Below are positions 51,871-63,060 of a DNA stretch of 64,000 nt, in pieces. The notes beneath the pieces were generated by a model. It saw nothing but the letters and a program-made list of their open reading frames with translations, had not been told where the DNA came from and ran no database searches. The number at the start of each line of letters is the position of its first letter. Position 1 is the first letter of the stretch. Source of the DNA: Parasponia andersonii (Eukaryota > Streptophyta > Magnoliopsida > Rosales > Cannabaceae); assembly GCA_002914805.1 (NCBI GenBank), contig JXTB01000044.1, positions 1,448,014-1,512,013 of the forward strand, given 5' to 3'. The position numbers and the translations under genes are program-made.

Positions 51871-52102
51871 ACCAATCTAATAGGTATTTTTTTTTCTTTA
51901 CCTATAAGTAGGTATTTTTTTTTTAGCCATTAGATCATCATTTAAAATTGATCCAATGGCTATAATAAAGTGCATGAAAAGACATGCATCACTAATGTTA
52001 TTTCTCTCTCTTACTTTATACTATAAAAAAATGTGCATGACAAATTTTCACTGGTCAAAATGATACCTATATATAGGTTAAAAAAATACCTGCTAGATTG
52101 GT
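51871..52102. mobile_element. MITE (232 bp) with 23-bp terminal inverted repeats
   Basis: The left end ACCAATCTAATAGGTATTTT and the reverse complement of the right end (ACCAATCTAGCAGGTATTTT) differ at two positions. The centre has a second inverted repeat, TAGCCATTAGATCA facing TGATCCAATGGCTA. It is absent from copy B at the same place, so it is an insertion. A target duplication is obscured by AT repeats. Confidence 0.75.
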
Positions 52103-53702
52103 GCCCAATAAATATTTATATATATATATATATATGAAAATATGATACCCAAAATCAATCAATCTAAAAACACATGACACAAATCCACCCATACCGATGA
52201 TTTCATCACCTTTCATCAATGGAAACCAGAATATTGGAATTATGTGTGCCATACAACTTGCCTCACACCTAGTCCATATCCAAAGAGGATACTCATGTGT
52301 CGCCTACCAAACTTGGAAAGGTAACCATATTGCCTACGTCTGCCAAATGGGGAGGTAATTAGAAGAAAAACCTTGCACGAGTTCACAAACTTTACACTAT
52401 CAGTGGAGCCATAGCGTCACACTGTAAAGTCCTATGATGCTAACTTGGTACTCATATATAATCCTATGTTACATGTATTCTAAATTGATACGTAGAAATA
52501 GCAATATACTAATTTAAGTTCAAATAATGCTCTAATTTTTAATAAAATAGTTAATTAAATTTATAGAAAAATAGGCAGCATAATGGTCCTCTTTCAATAT
52601 ATCAAAAAATAACATGCACTCAAAAAAGTCCCAGAACAATCTAATATATATCATAGACATTCAAAACGGTACTAAAATCATATTTGTCATTATATATAGT
52701 ATAAAGTAAGTTTTATTCAAATGGTATAAAATAGAGGTAACCGAATTCATATCTCACTAGAATAGTGATACCATACTATTAGAACCTCAAGGTATTGTTA
52801 GACGCTCGTTCAGAAGGTCGTGAACTAATTCCAAGCCTCCAATCGCTCACTTGTAAAAACCAACTCCTAAACAGAACTTCAAATTAACAAACAGATTTCT
52901 TTACTGTTCCTAGCACCCAAAATAGTTAGATTAGACATATAATTCATCTAAATCGGGTCCGAATTGAAACCGAACTAATGCAATGCAAAATGAGGTAAAT
53001 CTTAGCCGTTCGATTTTATTTTTCGTGCTGATCACTAAATATAGTCAATATATATATCAATCTTCTCCATTTTCCAAATACATTTTTAAAATGACATCAA
53101 AACCACGATCCAATAATCGGATCAAAAAGTCAAATTCAAGCTTAAATAAACCAAAAATAACAACTTTCAAACCAAGTAGTATGGGATCATAAAATATACA
53201 CCTAGAGATTCCTCTCACCGAGACGAATCCAACAAAGCCCAAAAACACCCCTTGAAGTAACTGGAACACTCGTTAGAAATTCAAAAACTCTCACGGACAA
53301 AGTTGCATTTTTTCGGGGAATAGGGCCTCCAGTGGCCGCAAAACTTCAGTTAGTAGCTGCTGGCGGCACGAGGAATGGACGTTGTGTGGTGGAACGGGCT
53401 AACGACAGGCAGAGGATGGTCGAAGAAGTGTAGCCGCTTTTCTCCATTTTTGGCTGTGAGAGGAAGAATAAGCTCTGTGGGAAGAAAGAGAAAAAAGAGG
53501 GAAAAAGTGATGTGTTGGACCACGTGCAACTTGGTCAAAAAGTGTTGTGCAATTTTTAAAATTTATATTTTGGTCCCCATTTTTCAAATTTCTTGTATTT
53601 CAATCATCATTTCCAAAAAATTTTGCAAATAAGTCCCTCTCTTATTTAATCCGAAAATTATTAAAATCTCTCAATTACATTCTTAAAATCTGAGCTTTTA
53701 CA

Positions 53703-56700
53703 AAACTAATAATACTTTAAACTCTGGTTAAAACTTTCTTAGACTTGCTACGAGAGTTTTAATAAAGTGGCTCGTAACACTAAACACGACAACACCAAAG
53801 ACGTCTAGGCACATTTCATTTAGGTTAACATATCGGAAGAGATAACTTAGTCCCTACTAAGATATGGTATTTGTACCATAGTAGAAATATGCATGCATGC
53901 CTGAATATTCAGGCCTAAATAAACCGAATGATTCATAGTATAGACGTGAAAATACATTCCATTTAGGCATCACTGGTTAACTTCAGAATCATTTGTACAA
54001 TCCAACTAAAAGATTTTTAAGTCCAACGATTGCAAACACGTGGCATGGTGTTTTTCCTTGCTTTTATTCCCTAATTTTTCACGACACACATTTATATAGC
54101 TAGTAATTAAATTACATTTTCCTCTCTCTGCCGACCTTATATTATAGGGCCCGTCTCTGATCGAAAAACGTCTCATTCACCAGCCCAGGAGCTGCTCGAC
54201 CAATCACGGTCCACCAAATGAGTACAGTGAAAACCATGTTGGATATCACTATCAGTGCTGAAAGAATATATATATTTTCTTTTCTATTAGATCTCTTTAT
54301 TGCTATAGTTTATAAAAAAAAAAAAAGTTAGAGATCATACACACATGTAGTTCGTGTAATTGGGTCACACATTTACGGTCATGGGCCAACCAAAAAGCTC
54401 CCACATAACGTGGCGTTGAGCTTTTGAAAAATGGAACTAGAGAGAGAGAGAGAGATGATGAAGATGAATATAGACGGAGCAATTAGTATAATAGTTGACC
54501 AAAACAAGCCTTCTTTTTGCAGAACAATGATACCTACGACGGCACGCAACAAAATGCAACACAGCCCTCTTTGATGAACTTTTCATGCAATAAAGATAAG
54601 GTTGAGACTCGAGAGACTCTAAAAGGGGAAGACATTTTTGTTTTTGTGTTTTTTTGTTAATAATTGAAAACATAAGGGAAAAGAATTCCCATTTTTAATT
54701 TGCCTTTCAGCTCCACCATCTCAATTTTATTATGAAACAATATTGAGGAGAGGTGAGTGAGCTCTATCTATAGTTACGAGTGATAAGGAAGTGAGAGGAA
54801 TATATAGAAAGTATAACAATCATTTTAGAAGCGTTCCACTTCAGAGAGATGACATAACGATAAAACCCAATTTCGAGCCACTCCAATAAGAATGAAGCAT
54901 TTCAATGTGAAGGGACATTTGTTTATCTTGCATTCTCATTGAAAATGGAGGGAAAAACTTCAATGTCATGATGTGGCACTAGCATCACTGTCCCCAATTA
55001 AAAAAAAAATAAAACAAAACAAAAAAAACGAACAAATATATTAATTCGTTTCTAAACTTGATTTGCAATTTTACATAACCAAGTTTTCTTTTCCCTCTAA
55101 ATTGTAAGACTTTTGATTAACACGCACTTGAACTCGTGTAGTCTAGCCTTTTCTTAGAGAAGCATGAGGTCTGGAGTTTAATCTCTACCCTCACTCTCTT
55201 CCCCTGCTAACCAGTAACTACTACTAGTCATTAACAGACGTATATATATATAAACCCCAGATATAATATATAAGAAATTGTATTGGTATGGAGTGAAGTG
55301 GGAAAAGAATTGGTCTAAAAATTGGAATATTTTGGCATACCAAAAAGATAACGTTGAAAATTGCAAGAGAGGTACAAAAAGGAGAGAAGAAACATTTAAT
55401 AAATCCAGTACTAAAATCATGCGTACCAACTAGACATTTAGGGGGGTGGAAGAACCTGTGACAAGAAAAGGGGTTTCTACTGTTTGCCATGACATTCCCA
55501 CTAAACGTCATCTAAAATATGTCCGACCACACCTCATGAATAGGAACACAACTTAGCAGTAAACAACTAAAGGTAGTGGGGTCTCTTCTCCTAGTACTCC
55601 ATACACTAGGTTTAATTTATAGAATGGCTTAATTTGATCCTAAAATGGTGTACATATACCTACAATATGTATACATATATATACATAAGTATAATGCATC
55701 TTTCTTTCTTTTTTCTATTTTAAATAAAACCCACTTCAGTTTATTACATTGTTTTCCTAGTTAACTGCTTGTTCGTTTCGATAGCCTCGGCAACTTTGCT
55801 TTGTAGTCTGAGCCAGTTACTGCTAACTACTATATACCATAACACTAAGTTGTGTAAAGCACACAACACTTTCAAATGTAGGCAAGAACTTCAATAATAG
55901 TGAATTACTGGAGAAGCAAGCAAAATTCCAATCCAAGGCAGTATTCAATAAGCATTCAAGGCAGCTCATCCCAGAGTCTTCTTCATAGGATCAAATTTAC
56001 AGACAATAACTATAATCAAAATCTAAACAAAAGAAGCAAATGGATGTACAGTCTACTATTCACCAAATTAGTATTCACCCAATGGCATAAGTTGGGCGTC
56101 AATGAGACTTGCACAGCTAGGGAAGTAGAGGTTAAAGCAACGTATTAAAATCTTGATCAATGTAACCAAAGAAAAGCAACTTGTAAAGTTTTAATTATAA
56201 AAGAGACCTCAAGACTCGAGGTGTTACATAAAGGAGATCATATTCGAAACGATGATGTTTCAAGTTGCACTTCATGCAATTGAGAGCTCTAGTTGTAGTG
56301 TTTCCCAGTATATCCTTTATTAAGGCGCTCAAATCACCAAAGACATGGAGATAAACATCCATACAATACAAAAATACAACACTTCCTGACCCAAACATTC
56401 AACTATATGCTTTGCTCGACCAAAAACAAAGCGCGTACGTCCCCCCACAGCCAAACCAGGCAGCCCGAATTCCACAAAAGCCCATAACCTCCTCCCCAGT
56501 ATTGGGTTCAGAGAAACATACAGAACCAACCATTTGAGTGCTTATTGGGCTTCGTGAAACATTTAAGGCCCAAATGATTTAAACATGAAATGAAAAGTTC
56601 TGGCTACCTCCCCTGATCCGAAACGACAGTTTGAAGAATAATCCAGAAGGAATAAAGTTCTGATAACGAATCAGATTAACATCGAATAAAAAAAAAATTA

Positions 56701-57050
56701 AAAAACAAGAAATCACAAACGCACTACAAACTTGCAATTTGCTCTGTGCACTTTCACGAGGACCCAATTATCCCATTTGGAGTAACCATCAAAATAAAAA
56801 ATAAATAAATTTAAATCCCACTTTCATTTCCCTTGAATGGTACGAGATTGGTGTAAATAATTCAGAAAATAACATCTGAAACAGAAAAAGAAACACCATT
56901 GTATACAGAGAGTCGGTTACGATTTCATTCAGAAAGACCAAAAACGCAGATTACAAAGACGAGAGACCATGATATGTTCATAAGACATCTGCAGACTCTT
57001 CTAAAAGAAAAATCAACCAGGGAAATTTCATGTACACACAGAAAAGAAAA
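53703..57050. other. Intergenic, no gene recognised
   Basis: No recognisable coding sequence or RNA gene. It contains a perfect 16-bp palindrome at 53899-53914, a (GA)n run near 54437-54455 and, at 56880-57160, the probable 3' untranslated region of the histone H1 gene. The block 56200-56700 is less AT-rich, but I could not assign it. Confidence 0.5.
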
Positions 57051-57162
57051 GGAAAAAAAAAAAAAAAAAAAAAGATCTAATACAACAAAGCTTACTACAC
57101 TCCGATTACGACCCTCATTTTTCATTTTTTTTTATTATTAATATTTTCATATTTATCTATAT

Positions 57163-57918
57163 TTAAGCGGCGGTGGCCCTCTTGGCCTTCTTAGAAGCGG
57201 GAGACTTGATCGACTTGGGCTGTTTGGGCTTCACAGGGGTCGATTTCTTGGCCTTCTTCTTCGCAACGGCCGAAGCCTTCTTGGCTTTCTCAGCCTTGGG
57301 CTTATTGGTCGCTGCCTTGGCCGCTCTGGTTTCCCTCGTGGCCGTAACCGACGTCATTTTGGGCTTCTTCTTCTCGGTGGTGGTGGTGGCAGCCTTCGAG
57401 ACCTTGGTTGCGACCTTTTTCTTCTCCTTTCCGGCTTCGGAGAGCTTATACGAGGCCTTTATCTTGATGAGCTTGCCTCGTGAGACCGAGTTCTTGAGTT
57501 GCAGAGCCAGGATCTTCTTGAAGTTCGCCGGGAGTACCGCCTTGTGCTTCTCCTCCATGTACTTGGATATGGCGTACGGGCTCGACCCGCTCTTCTCGTT
57601 CAGAGCCAACAGAGCCTCCTCGATCATCTGCAACCCAAAAAATAAAAAATAAATTAAAAAATTCCACAATCGAACGAAATCAAGTAACGAAAATGGAAAC
57701 CCTAATCGAATTGCGATTTCACAAGGATTAAGACGATGAAATTCGGAACCTAATCGAATGATCCGTACCTGAAAATAGGGAGGGTGAGAAGCGGTTTTGG
57801 GCTTCTTCACCTTAGGGACCTTTGGCTTCTTCTCCTTCACAGGCATCTCTGCCTCCTTCAGCTCCGGCGCCGGCGGGACCTTAACGGCCGGAGCTTCAAC
57901 TTCGACGGTGGCTGACAT
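57163..57918 (-). CDS. HIS1-3: Linker histone H1, short stress-type (HIS1-3-like), two exons
   Basis: H1 binds the DNA entering and leaving the nucleosome and compacts chromatin. The short HIS1-3 class is known in Arabidopsis as drought- and ABA-inducible and competes with the main H1 variants. Exons are 57918-57769 and 57627-57163 on the minus strand, with a 141-bp GT-AG phase-0 intron, giving 204 residues. The N-tail is short and Pro/Lys-rich (MSATVEVEAP...). The winged-helix globular domain is at about residues 44-115, from HPPYFQ-MIEEALLAL through SSPYAISKYMEEKHK and LQLKNSVSRGKLIKIKASYKL. The Lys/Ala/Pro-rich C-tail carries QPKSIKSPASKKAK. HPPYFQMI, LQLKNSV and QPKSIKS are HIS1-3 hallmarks. 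A longer upstream frame exists to 58053, but the Met at 57918 gives the family N-terminus and follows the TATA box properly. It is somewhat longer than Arabidopsis HIS1-3 (167 residues), mostly in the tails. Confidence 0.93.
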   Translation of the reverse strand: MSATVEVEAPAVKVPPAPELKEAEMPVKEKKPKVPKVKKPKTASHPPYFQVRIIRLGSEFHRLNPCEIAIRLGFPFSLLDFVRLWNFLIYFLFFGLQMIEEALLALNEKSGSSPYAISKYMEEKHKAVLPANFKKILALQLKNSVSRGKLIKIKASYKLSEAGKEKKKVATKVSKAATTTTEKKKPKMTSVTATRETRAAKAATNKPKAEKAKKASAVAKKKAKKSTPVKPKQPKSIKSPASKKAKRATAA

Positions 57919-58022
57919 CACGATCACAAAACGCAGAGAAAAAAGAAACAAAAAATCTGAGCAAAGCTTCTTGGAATCGAAGCGAGCTTTTCTGACGCCG
58001 TTACAATTAAGCCGTTCAGGGG

Positions 58023-58030
58023 ATTTTATA
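58023..58030 (-). promoter_or_regulatory. TATA box of the histone H1 gene
   Basis: TATAAAAT on the minus strand lies 105 bp before the H1 start codon and implies a leader of about 75 nt. No ORF in the divergent direction (58073-58324) resembles a known protein. Confidence 0.75.
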
Positions 58031-58697
58031 GCGAGGAACCGATCCCCGGCCAAAGGAAACGGAGTCTTCTGATTGGTTGTGTGTAAGAGACGGGGATCGC
58101 CAGAGTGTGTGAGGAAGAATCTGGAACGTACACGTAAGATGAGTGTTAGCCGTAGGATTGCGGGAAGTTGTTTTGGTGCGCAAATGGGATTATTCCAGAT
58201 GAGATTTCCAGCATGGCTGTTGTTTGGTCTTTATTTATTTCTCTCTTCTCGCGACTTTGGGAGAGGAACTTGGTGTGTTTCTTTGGGTAGTTTTGAGATT
58301 CAATTTTGTGACGATTTTCTTTGAATTTCAACGTAAAATTTTTTGACGATCGAAGCTAAGAAAGTGGAGATTATAATGTTGGTTAAATGAGGAAGAATGG
58401 TTCTGGTATATATGTGACATTAGGTAATAATTAGCTTCTATAATTTGTGGGCAGAAAGAAAACTCTACAAATTCTTCTTCTTCTTTTTTTTTTTTTTCAT
58501 TGATCGCACACCTTCCCTAAAAATAAACGGAAAAAAAAAAAGAGCAAAACTTTCTTTTTAATAGAGAAAAAATTTTAATTTCGCATTATTCAACATTATT
58601 AATTATAGAATGTACTTTCTTTTTGCTTGGGCTTTGTTTTTTCAATTTTATTAGTTCTAATATTTTTCTTAGGGAAAGTTTTAATATAATTTTCAAT

Positions 58698-59062
58698 AGG
58701 GTAAATATACCAAAAAACTTGCCAAATCATACACTATGATTAAAATTTCCTACAATAATGGAAAGATCTATAATCTTGGGTTTTTTTTTTTTTACTTTTT
58801 AATACAAAAACCCCCCTAAATTCTTAACAATTTAGTAAAATTAACTCTCTGAAATCCCTTAAAATTAAATCTGCTAGAAAATAAAGGAGTTTTTGTTAGT
58901 TTTTCTTACGGTTAAGTCTCTATTTTTTTATTTGTAGTTTTTAGGTCCTCATTCTTAGACTTTTATTTCACATTATAATCTTTTCTGTCCAAAACTATCG
59001 TTAATTAGCATTTACTTAAAATGTACTCATTTTAGCAGGGGAAAAATTGAAAATAAAAAGAA

Positions 59063-59100
<38 letters not shown>

Positions 59101-59719
59101 GTTTTTTAAAAAAATTGGATTATTATTTTTGTTTAAGATAGTGGTAATAAATTAGAAAATTTTATATGGTTTTAACATAGATCTATTTTGGTCTAAGTAT
59201 TCATATATCGGAAAGAGAAGTATATGAATATTTGGACTAAATTAGATTCATACTGAAACTATATACAATTTTAGCGATATATATCCCGTAAAATTGGAAT
59301 AACAAAACATAAAATTGGCAATATATATTCATATATATCTCTTTTATATGTATGAATACTTGGACCAAAGTAGATTCACATTGGAACCATATAAAAATTT
59401 TCCAATTTCTTTCCTCTATTTTGAACAAAAATAATTAATGTAAAAGAAAAATTTAAGAATAGGCACCTAAAAGCTACAAATAAAAGTACGAGGATTTAAT
59501 CATAAAAAATAATTAACAAAAATATCCTTTTTTTCTAACATAACTAATATTAGGTAGAATTCAGAGAGTTTTACTCTAAAAAATTGAATTCAAAGTTAAT
59601 ATAATAGTTTTTATATTAAAAAGCCTTCTTTCAGTCCAATAATCTAAATGAGTAGAGACATGCTTATTAATAAATTGTCACATGGACACCAAATAATTAA
59701 AAAAAGGCATTTTAACCCT
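58698..59719. mobile_element. Long-terminal-inverted-repeat (foldback/MULE-like) element, about 1.0 kb
   Basis: The left half, starting AGGGTAAATATACC, recurs inverted in the right half, which ends TTTTAACCCTAT. Matching blocks read inward: TTTTTAATA.AAAAAC, GTAAAA..AACTCTCTGAA, TTTATTTGTAG.TTTTAGGT, ATTATTTTTGTT.AA.ATAG, GAAAATTTT.ATATGG and AAGTATTCATA. Each arm is about 400-500 bp; the left has gained an (ATT)n microsatellite. There is no coding capacity. Such near-total inverted structure is typical of foldback or Mutator-like non-autonomous elements. No clear target duplication was found. Confidence 0.75.
59067..59101. repeat. (ATT)n microsatellite
   Basis: About eleven uninterrupted ATT units within the left arm of the inverted-repeat element; the right arm lacks them. 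Confidence 0.95.
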
Positions 59720-60004
59720 ATAAAATTATCGATTGGCATCCATATAAATAATCTAAAAGAGGATTCCTACAAGCAGCAACCATCTATATACTAATGAATT
59801 GTTAATAACTTTTGAAGGTAGACATTATAGTGAAAGAAAAGATTTTCGACGAAAACTTGCGATTAAGTTTCTAGCAATCTAAATAGATAAATTGTTGCCC
59901 CGTAGAGCTAAAATGAATTCTGATGTTGAGTTATAAGGAGAAGTAAGTACTTCTCATTTTTTAGACCAAATAGTAATATGAATCAAGATATTTAGATGTT
60001 ATAA

Positions 60005-60170
60005 GTAAAGCACGAGGTGTCAGTAACCATAAGGTATCAGTAAGTACGAAGTATTAGTAAACATGAGGTGTTGGTAAGCACAAAGTGGTAGTAAGTACAT
60101 GATGTCACTCTAAGCACGAGGTGTGAAATGTGAAAGCACGATGTGTTAATTGGAAGTATGTGGTGGAAAG
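60005..60170. repeat. Degenerate minisatellite, unit about 18-21 bp
   Basis: Units of the form AAGCACGAGGTGTCAGTAA recur at least seven times with variation (AAGTACGAAGTATTAGTAA, AAACATGAGGTGTTGGTAA, AAGCACAAAGTGGTAGTAA and others). Related CTAGGTGTCAA.ATTTAAG motifs continue to about 60230. Confidence 0.8.
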
Positions 60171-61477
60171 AGCTAGCTAGGTGTCAAGATTTAAGATATG
60201 GTTAGTGGCACTAGGTGTCAATATTTAAGTTAAGTTAAGTGACTCAATGTCATACTCCTGCATAATATCATGTTATGTTATGTCGACCTATTATAACGAA
60301 AAACATGAGCCTGGCATAGACTATCGCTTATATCGTGCCGTGCCAAACATGATATTTTTCAAGTCGTAGCCAATGTGCAGACCATTCTATTGAGCATCTC
60401 TATGTTAAAAAAAATAAAAAGAAGAAAACGGTAATTACAGGATACTAAAAAAAAGTAGGAGTTTTAAACTATTATTTTCCCGTTCTTTCATACTCTTTAT
60501 AAAATTACTTTGTAATATAAATTAAATCTTAGTATCTGATATTTCCGATATTTATGGGCCCAATTTGTATGGATTTCAAAACCTCAATATTTTATTAAAT
60601 ATATACCAGAAATCCATGATTTTTATTACTAGAGTTAAAAAAACAAAAATTTTCTTTTATACAACAAAAAGCCTAAGATTTTTTTTATTGTTTTTTTCCT
60701 AAAATAAGAAAACTGAAGACTTTTTTTCCCCTATATTAACCAATAAAAGAATGAGTATTTACTTAATTAAATTTTTTAAACCTGATTGTGTTCAAGCGTA
60801 AAGATTATCAATGAAGATCTTAGTGGTCGTTGAGAAAAACCAAAAAGTAGTTGTGATCTTAGGGTTGAGAGCAAGAAAAAAGCAATTCTTGCTTTAAAAT
60901 TTCACTTGAAAAATTAAGAAGAAATTGTTCTATCTTGTTTTTGGACGATTCTTTGAATTCAAACTCAAAATAATGCAAGATTCCATATAACAACAATCTT
61001 GTTCAAAAACTGAGTAGGTGCACTAGCAAGTGAGCATGCACAAAGCCATATAGGAGCAAGTGTAGACTTAAGCCCCCAGTAAGACATTGAATTTTTTTTA
61101 ATTATAGAATATATAGGTATATAGTCCTAAAAAATAAAATAAATAAATAAATAAACTCTTAATTAACACTACCCCCACTAAAAAAATTGTGAGCCTAGTG
61201 CCTCACAAGTGTATAACTCACATGCATATTACTTTAGATTATTGTTTTTTTAATAATTTAGGTTGAATTTACTTAAGTTAAATTGAAAAAGTCAAAAGGG
61301 GCCAATTTCAAATGGACCTCTCTCACATCAAAGTTCAAGTTTAATACAATTTATTAAAAACTTCGAATTGATTAAAAAAAGAGAGGAAAAAAAAGGCTAA
61401 TTAAGCTAAATACATTATTGGATAATGATATTAGATTTGTAGCAATTTTTGGCAATTTTCCTCTAAAGAAAATTGCA

Positions 61478-61507
61478 ATAGCAATTTTTTTTAAAAAAAA
61501 TTGCTAT
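61478..61507. repeat. Perfect 30-bp palindrome
   Basis: ATAGCAATTTTTTTT is followed immediately by its exact reverse complement. Nearby GCAATTTT copies at 61442-61460 and 61471-61476 extend the pattern. Confidence 0.9.
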
Positions 61508-62109
61508 CCATTAAAAAAATCCCAAAAATGAAAGAAAAGGAAAAATTCTTATTTGAATTCTTGTGAGCTATTGTTTGAACTGAATAGTATTTTGATTGAT
61601 CTTTACAAACAAAATACTTGATACTAGGAGGAAGGGGGGGGGAAAGAAAAAAGACATATCAAATTAGTTTACCTACATATAAAGTTGACTACATTAATTC
61701 TAATAGTTTCCATTATTAATGTAGATAGAGTATTTTTTTTTCTCTAAATCTTATTAAGAATTAACAACATAAATAATTAATAGAACGAGCAATTAACAAA
61801 TAAATTACAATTTACTCATATATTTTAAGAGAGATTTCTTTAATAACCTTAATATCAAAATTATTACAAACTTTTCAAGGAAAAGAAAAACCCTAATTGA
61901 CAAAAAATCATGGCTCAATTCTTGTGAGTGAGACTAGGTATGTTAGAACCTTAGGTCATCTCTAACTAGGAACTCTATTTTGCAACAACCAAAACTCTAA
62001 AATACAACAACTTTACTCTATATTTTTTTTTCATCTCCAACCCATTACTCTAAATACTACACCAAAAAGAATGTTCTCTATCCCAAAAAGAATATTTTCT
62101 ACAACAAAA

Positions 62110-63060
62110 AAGAATATTCCCTCTATCTTTTACCAAAATCTCCAAATGCACGTTTTACATATTTTCAATATACTTCTTGCTTCATTGCAAAAAGTTTCTT
62201 TTTTGGACCACGTGGATCATAAATAGTTTGTACAAGAGAAGCATATTTTGGATATATATCATAAGCTAAATAGTATCTCATATTATACTATTTTCCATTA
62301 ATAACATAGTGAGCTATAGGAATAATACCTTTAACGAGGTTGGCAAAAAGATTTGATACTTCCAACGTATTAATATCATTGTTAGAACATGTCATACCAA
62401 AATATGTATGTCATATCCAAAAATCATAATCAACTACAGCCTCTAAAATAATAGTTGAAGATCCAGTACAACTTGCGTATTGTTCTGCCCAAGCTGTTAG
62501 ACAATTCTTCCACTTCCAGTGCATACAATCTAGACTCCTTGATATTCTTAGAAAACCACGATTTTTACCAACATGAAGTAACTTAGCCACGTCATTACAG
62601 TCAGCGATCTTAGATATCTCTTTGCAAATACTTCCACAATAGCATGACAAAATCTCTTCATACTATCAATTATTGTAGACTCTCTTATTTTAATGTACTC
62701 ATCAGTAACATCTACAGGTACAATATACGCCAACATGCAAAAGACATCTGTAGTTTTTGCAAACCCGACAATCCAAGTCTACCAAGTTCATCCCTTCTCT
62801 GCAAGAAATAATTGTCATGACATTGCACAACATTCACTATACGAAGGAATAAACTTGGACTCATCCTGAATCACCTGTGAAACATTGATTCATTAAATCT
62901 TGAGTTCTTCGCAAAGTAGTCATTGAAGAGAATTTGATCAGCAGCTTCCCAATCGCGATTAACTACTATATGACCAGGACTTAAGCCTCTATAAGTCACT
63001 TGTTGATTTTATCGGTTGAGAAAGCGATTGATGTGAGTGTTGTTATTACTAACCTAACGA
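62110..63060 (-). pseudogene. Broken PIF/Harbinger transposase (plant Tnp4/DDE type)
   Basis: Reading the minus strand from about 63000, frames in turn show W-E-A-A-D and F-N-D-Y-F-A, F-R-M-S-P-S-L-F-L-R-I-V, R-R-D-E-L-G-R-L-G-L-S-G-L-Q-K, V-T-D-E-Y-I-K-I-R-E-S-T, L-D-C-M-H-W-K-W-K-N-C (first catalytic Asp), S-N-N-D-I-N-T-L (second Asp), Y-Y-L-A-Y-D-I-Y-P and K-K-L-F-A-M-K-Q-E-V-Y, stop, then V-K-R-A-F-G. These are the conserved blocks of plant Harbinger transposases, in order. The usual catalytic Glu of V-E-R-A-F-G is Lys here, and several stops and frameshifts break the gene. 63054-63299 is an open frame upstream without a clear match. Confidence 0.85.

Larger units (their letters stand above)
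42670..53702 (-). mobile_element. LARD-like LTR retrotransposon derivative, minus strand, about 11 kb, with nested insertions
   Basis: Two long LTRs of one family lie in the same (minus) orientation at 42670-45030 (3' LTR) and 48611-53702 (5' LTR, enlarged by insertions). On the minus strand the 5' LTR ends GGTCGTTACA and is followed by TTGGTATTAGAGTAC, an initiator-tRNA-Met primer site (about 48594-48608). The interior ends with AAGGAGGGAAAAA (45043-45031), a polypurine tract touching the 3' LTR. Flanks AAACA (42665-42669) and AAACT (53703-53707) match at four of five bases. The 3.6-kb interior has no gag or pol that I can recognise, as in Large Retrotransposon Derivatives. Confidence 0.75.
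48611..53702 (-). repeat. 5' LTR (copy C), split by a solo LTR and a MITE
   Basis: Copy C covers 48611-49564 and about 51763-53702. It is interrupted by opposite-orientation copy D (49565 to about 51703, plus some 60 bp of unassigned sequence) and contains a 232-bp MITE (51871-52102). Ends: TGTAACGACC at 48611 and CTTTTACA at 53702. Confidence 0.8.
59720..62100. other. Intergenic, no gene recognised
   Basis: Very AT-rich. Beyond the minisatellite and the palindrome I see no coding or RNA features. 61935-62140 (GGTCATCTCTAACTAGGAA and an A/T-rich tail) probably belongs to the end of the Harbinger element that follows. Confidence 0.5.

Noticed and set aside
53891..53914. Abutting palindromes GCATGCATGC and GCCTGAATATTCAGGC
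   Set aside because: Real in sequence but short; expected by chance in 64 kb and no context suggests a function.
55120..55195. tRNA-like or SINE-like stretch (GAACTCGTGTAGTCTAGCC ... GGTCTGGAGTTTAATC)
   Set aside because: A-box and B-box resemblance is weak, no cloverleaf fits, and no oligo-A tail or flanking duplication is clear.
56195..56529. Minus-strand frames of 66-67 residues in a less AT-rich block
   Set aside because: No family resemblance and overlapping frames shifted against each other; may be an untranslated exon, but nothing supports a protein.
57173..57652. 159-residue plus-strand frame over histone H1
   Set aside because: It is the mirror of the Lys/Ala-rich H1 tail (Leu/Phe/Ala-rich product) and has no family features.
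57919..58053. N-terminal extension of histone H1 (upstream Met at 58053)
   Set aside because: The extension covers the TATA box and leader, is unlike H1, and the Met at 57918 gives the normal family N-terminus.
58073..58324. 83-residue frame divergent from histone H1
   Set aside because: No family match and no support beyond being open in a GC-richer promoter area.
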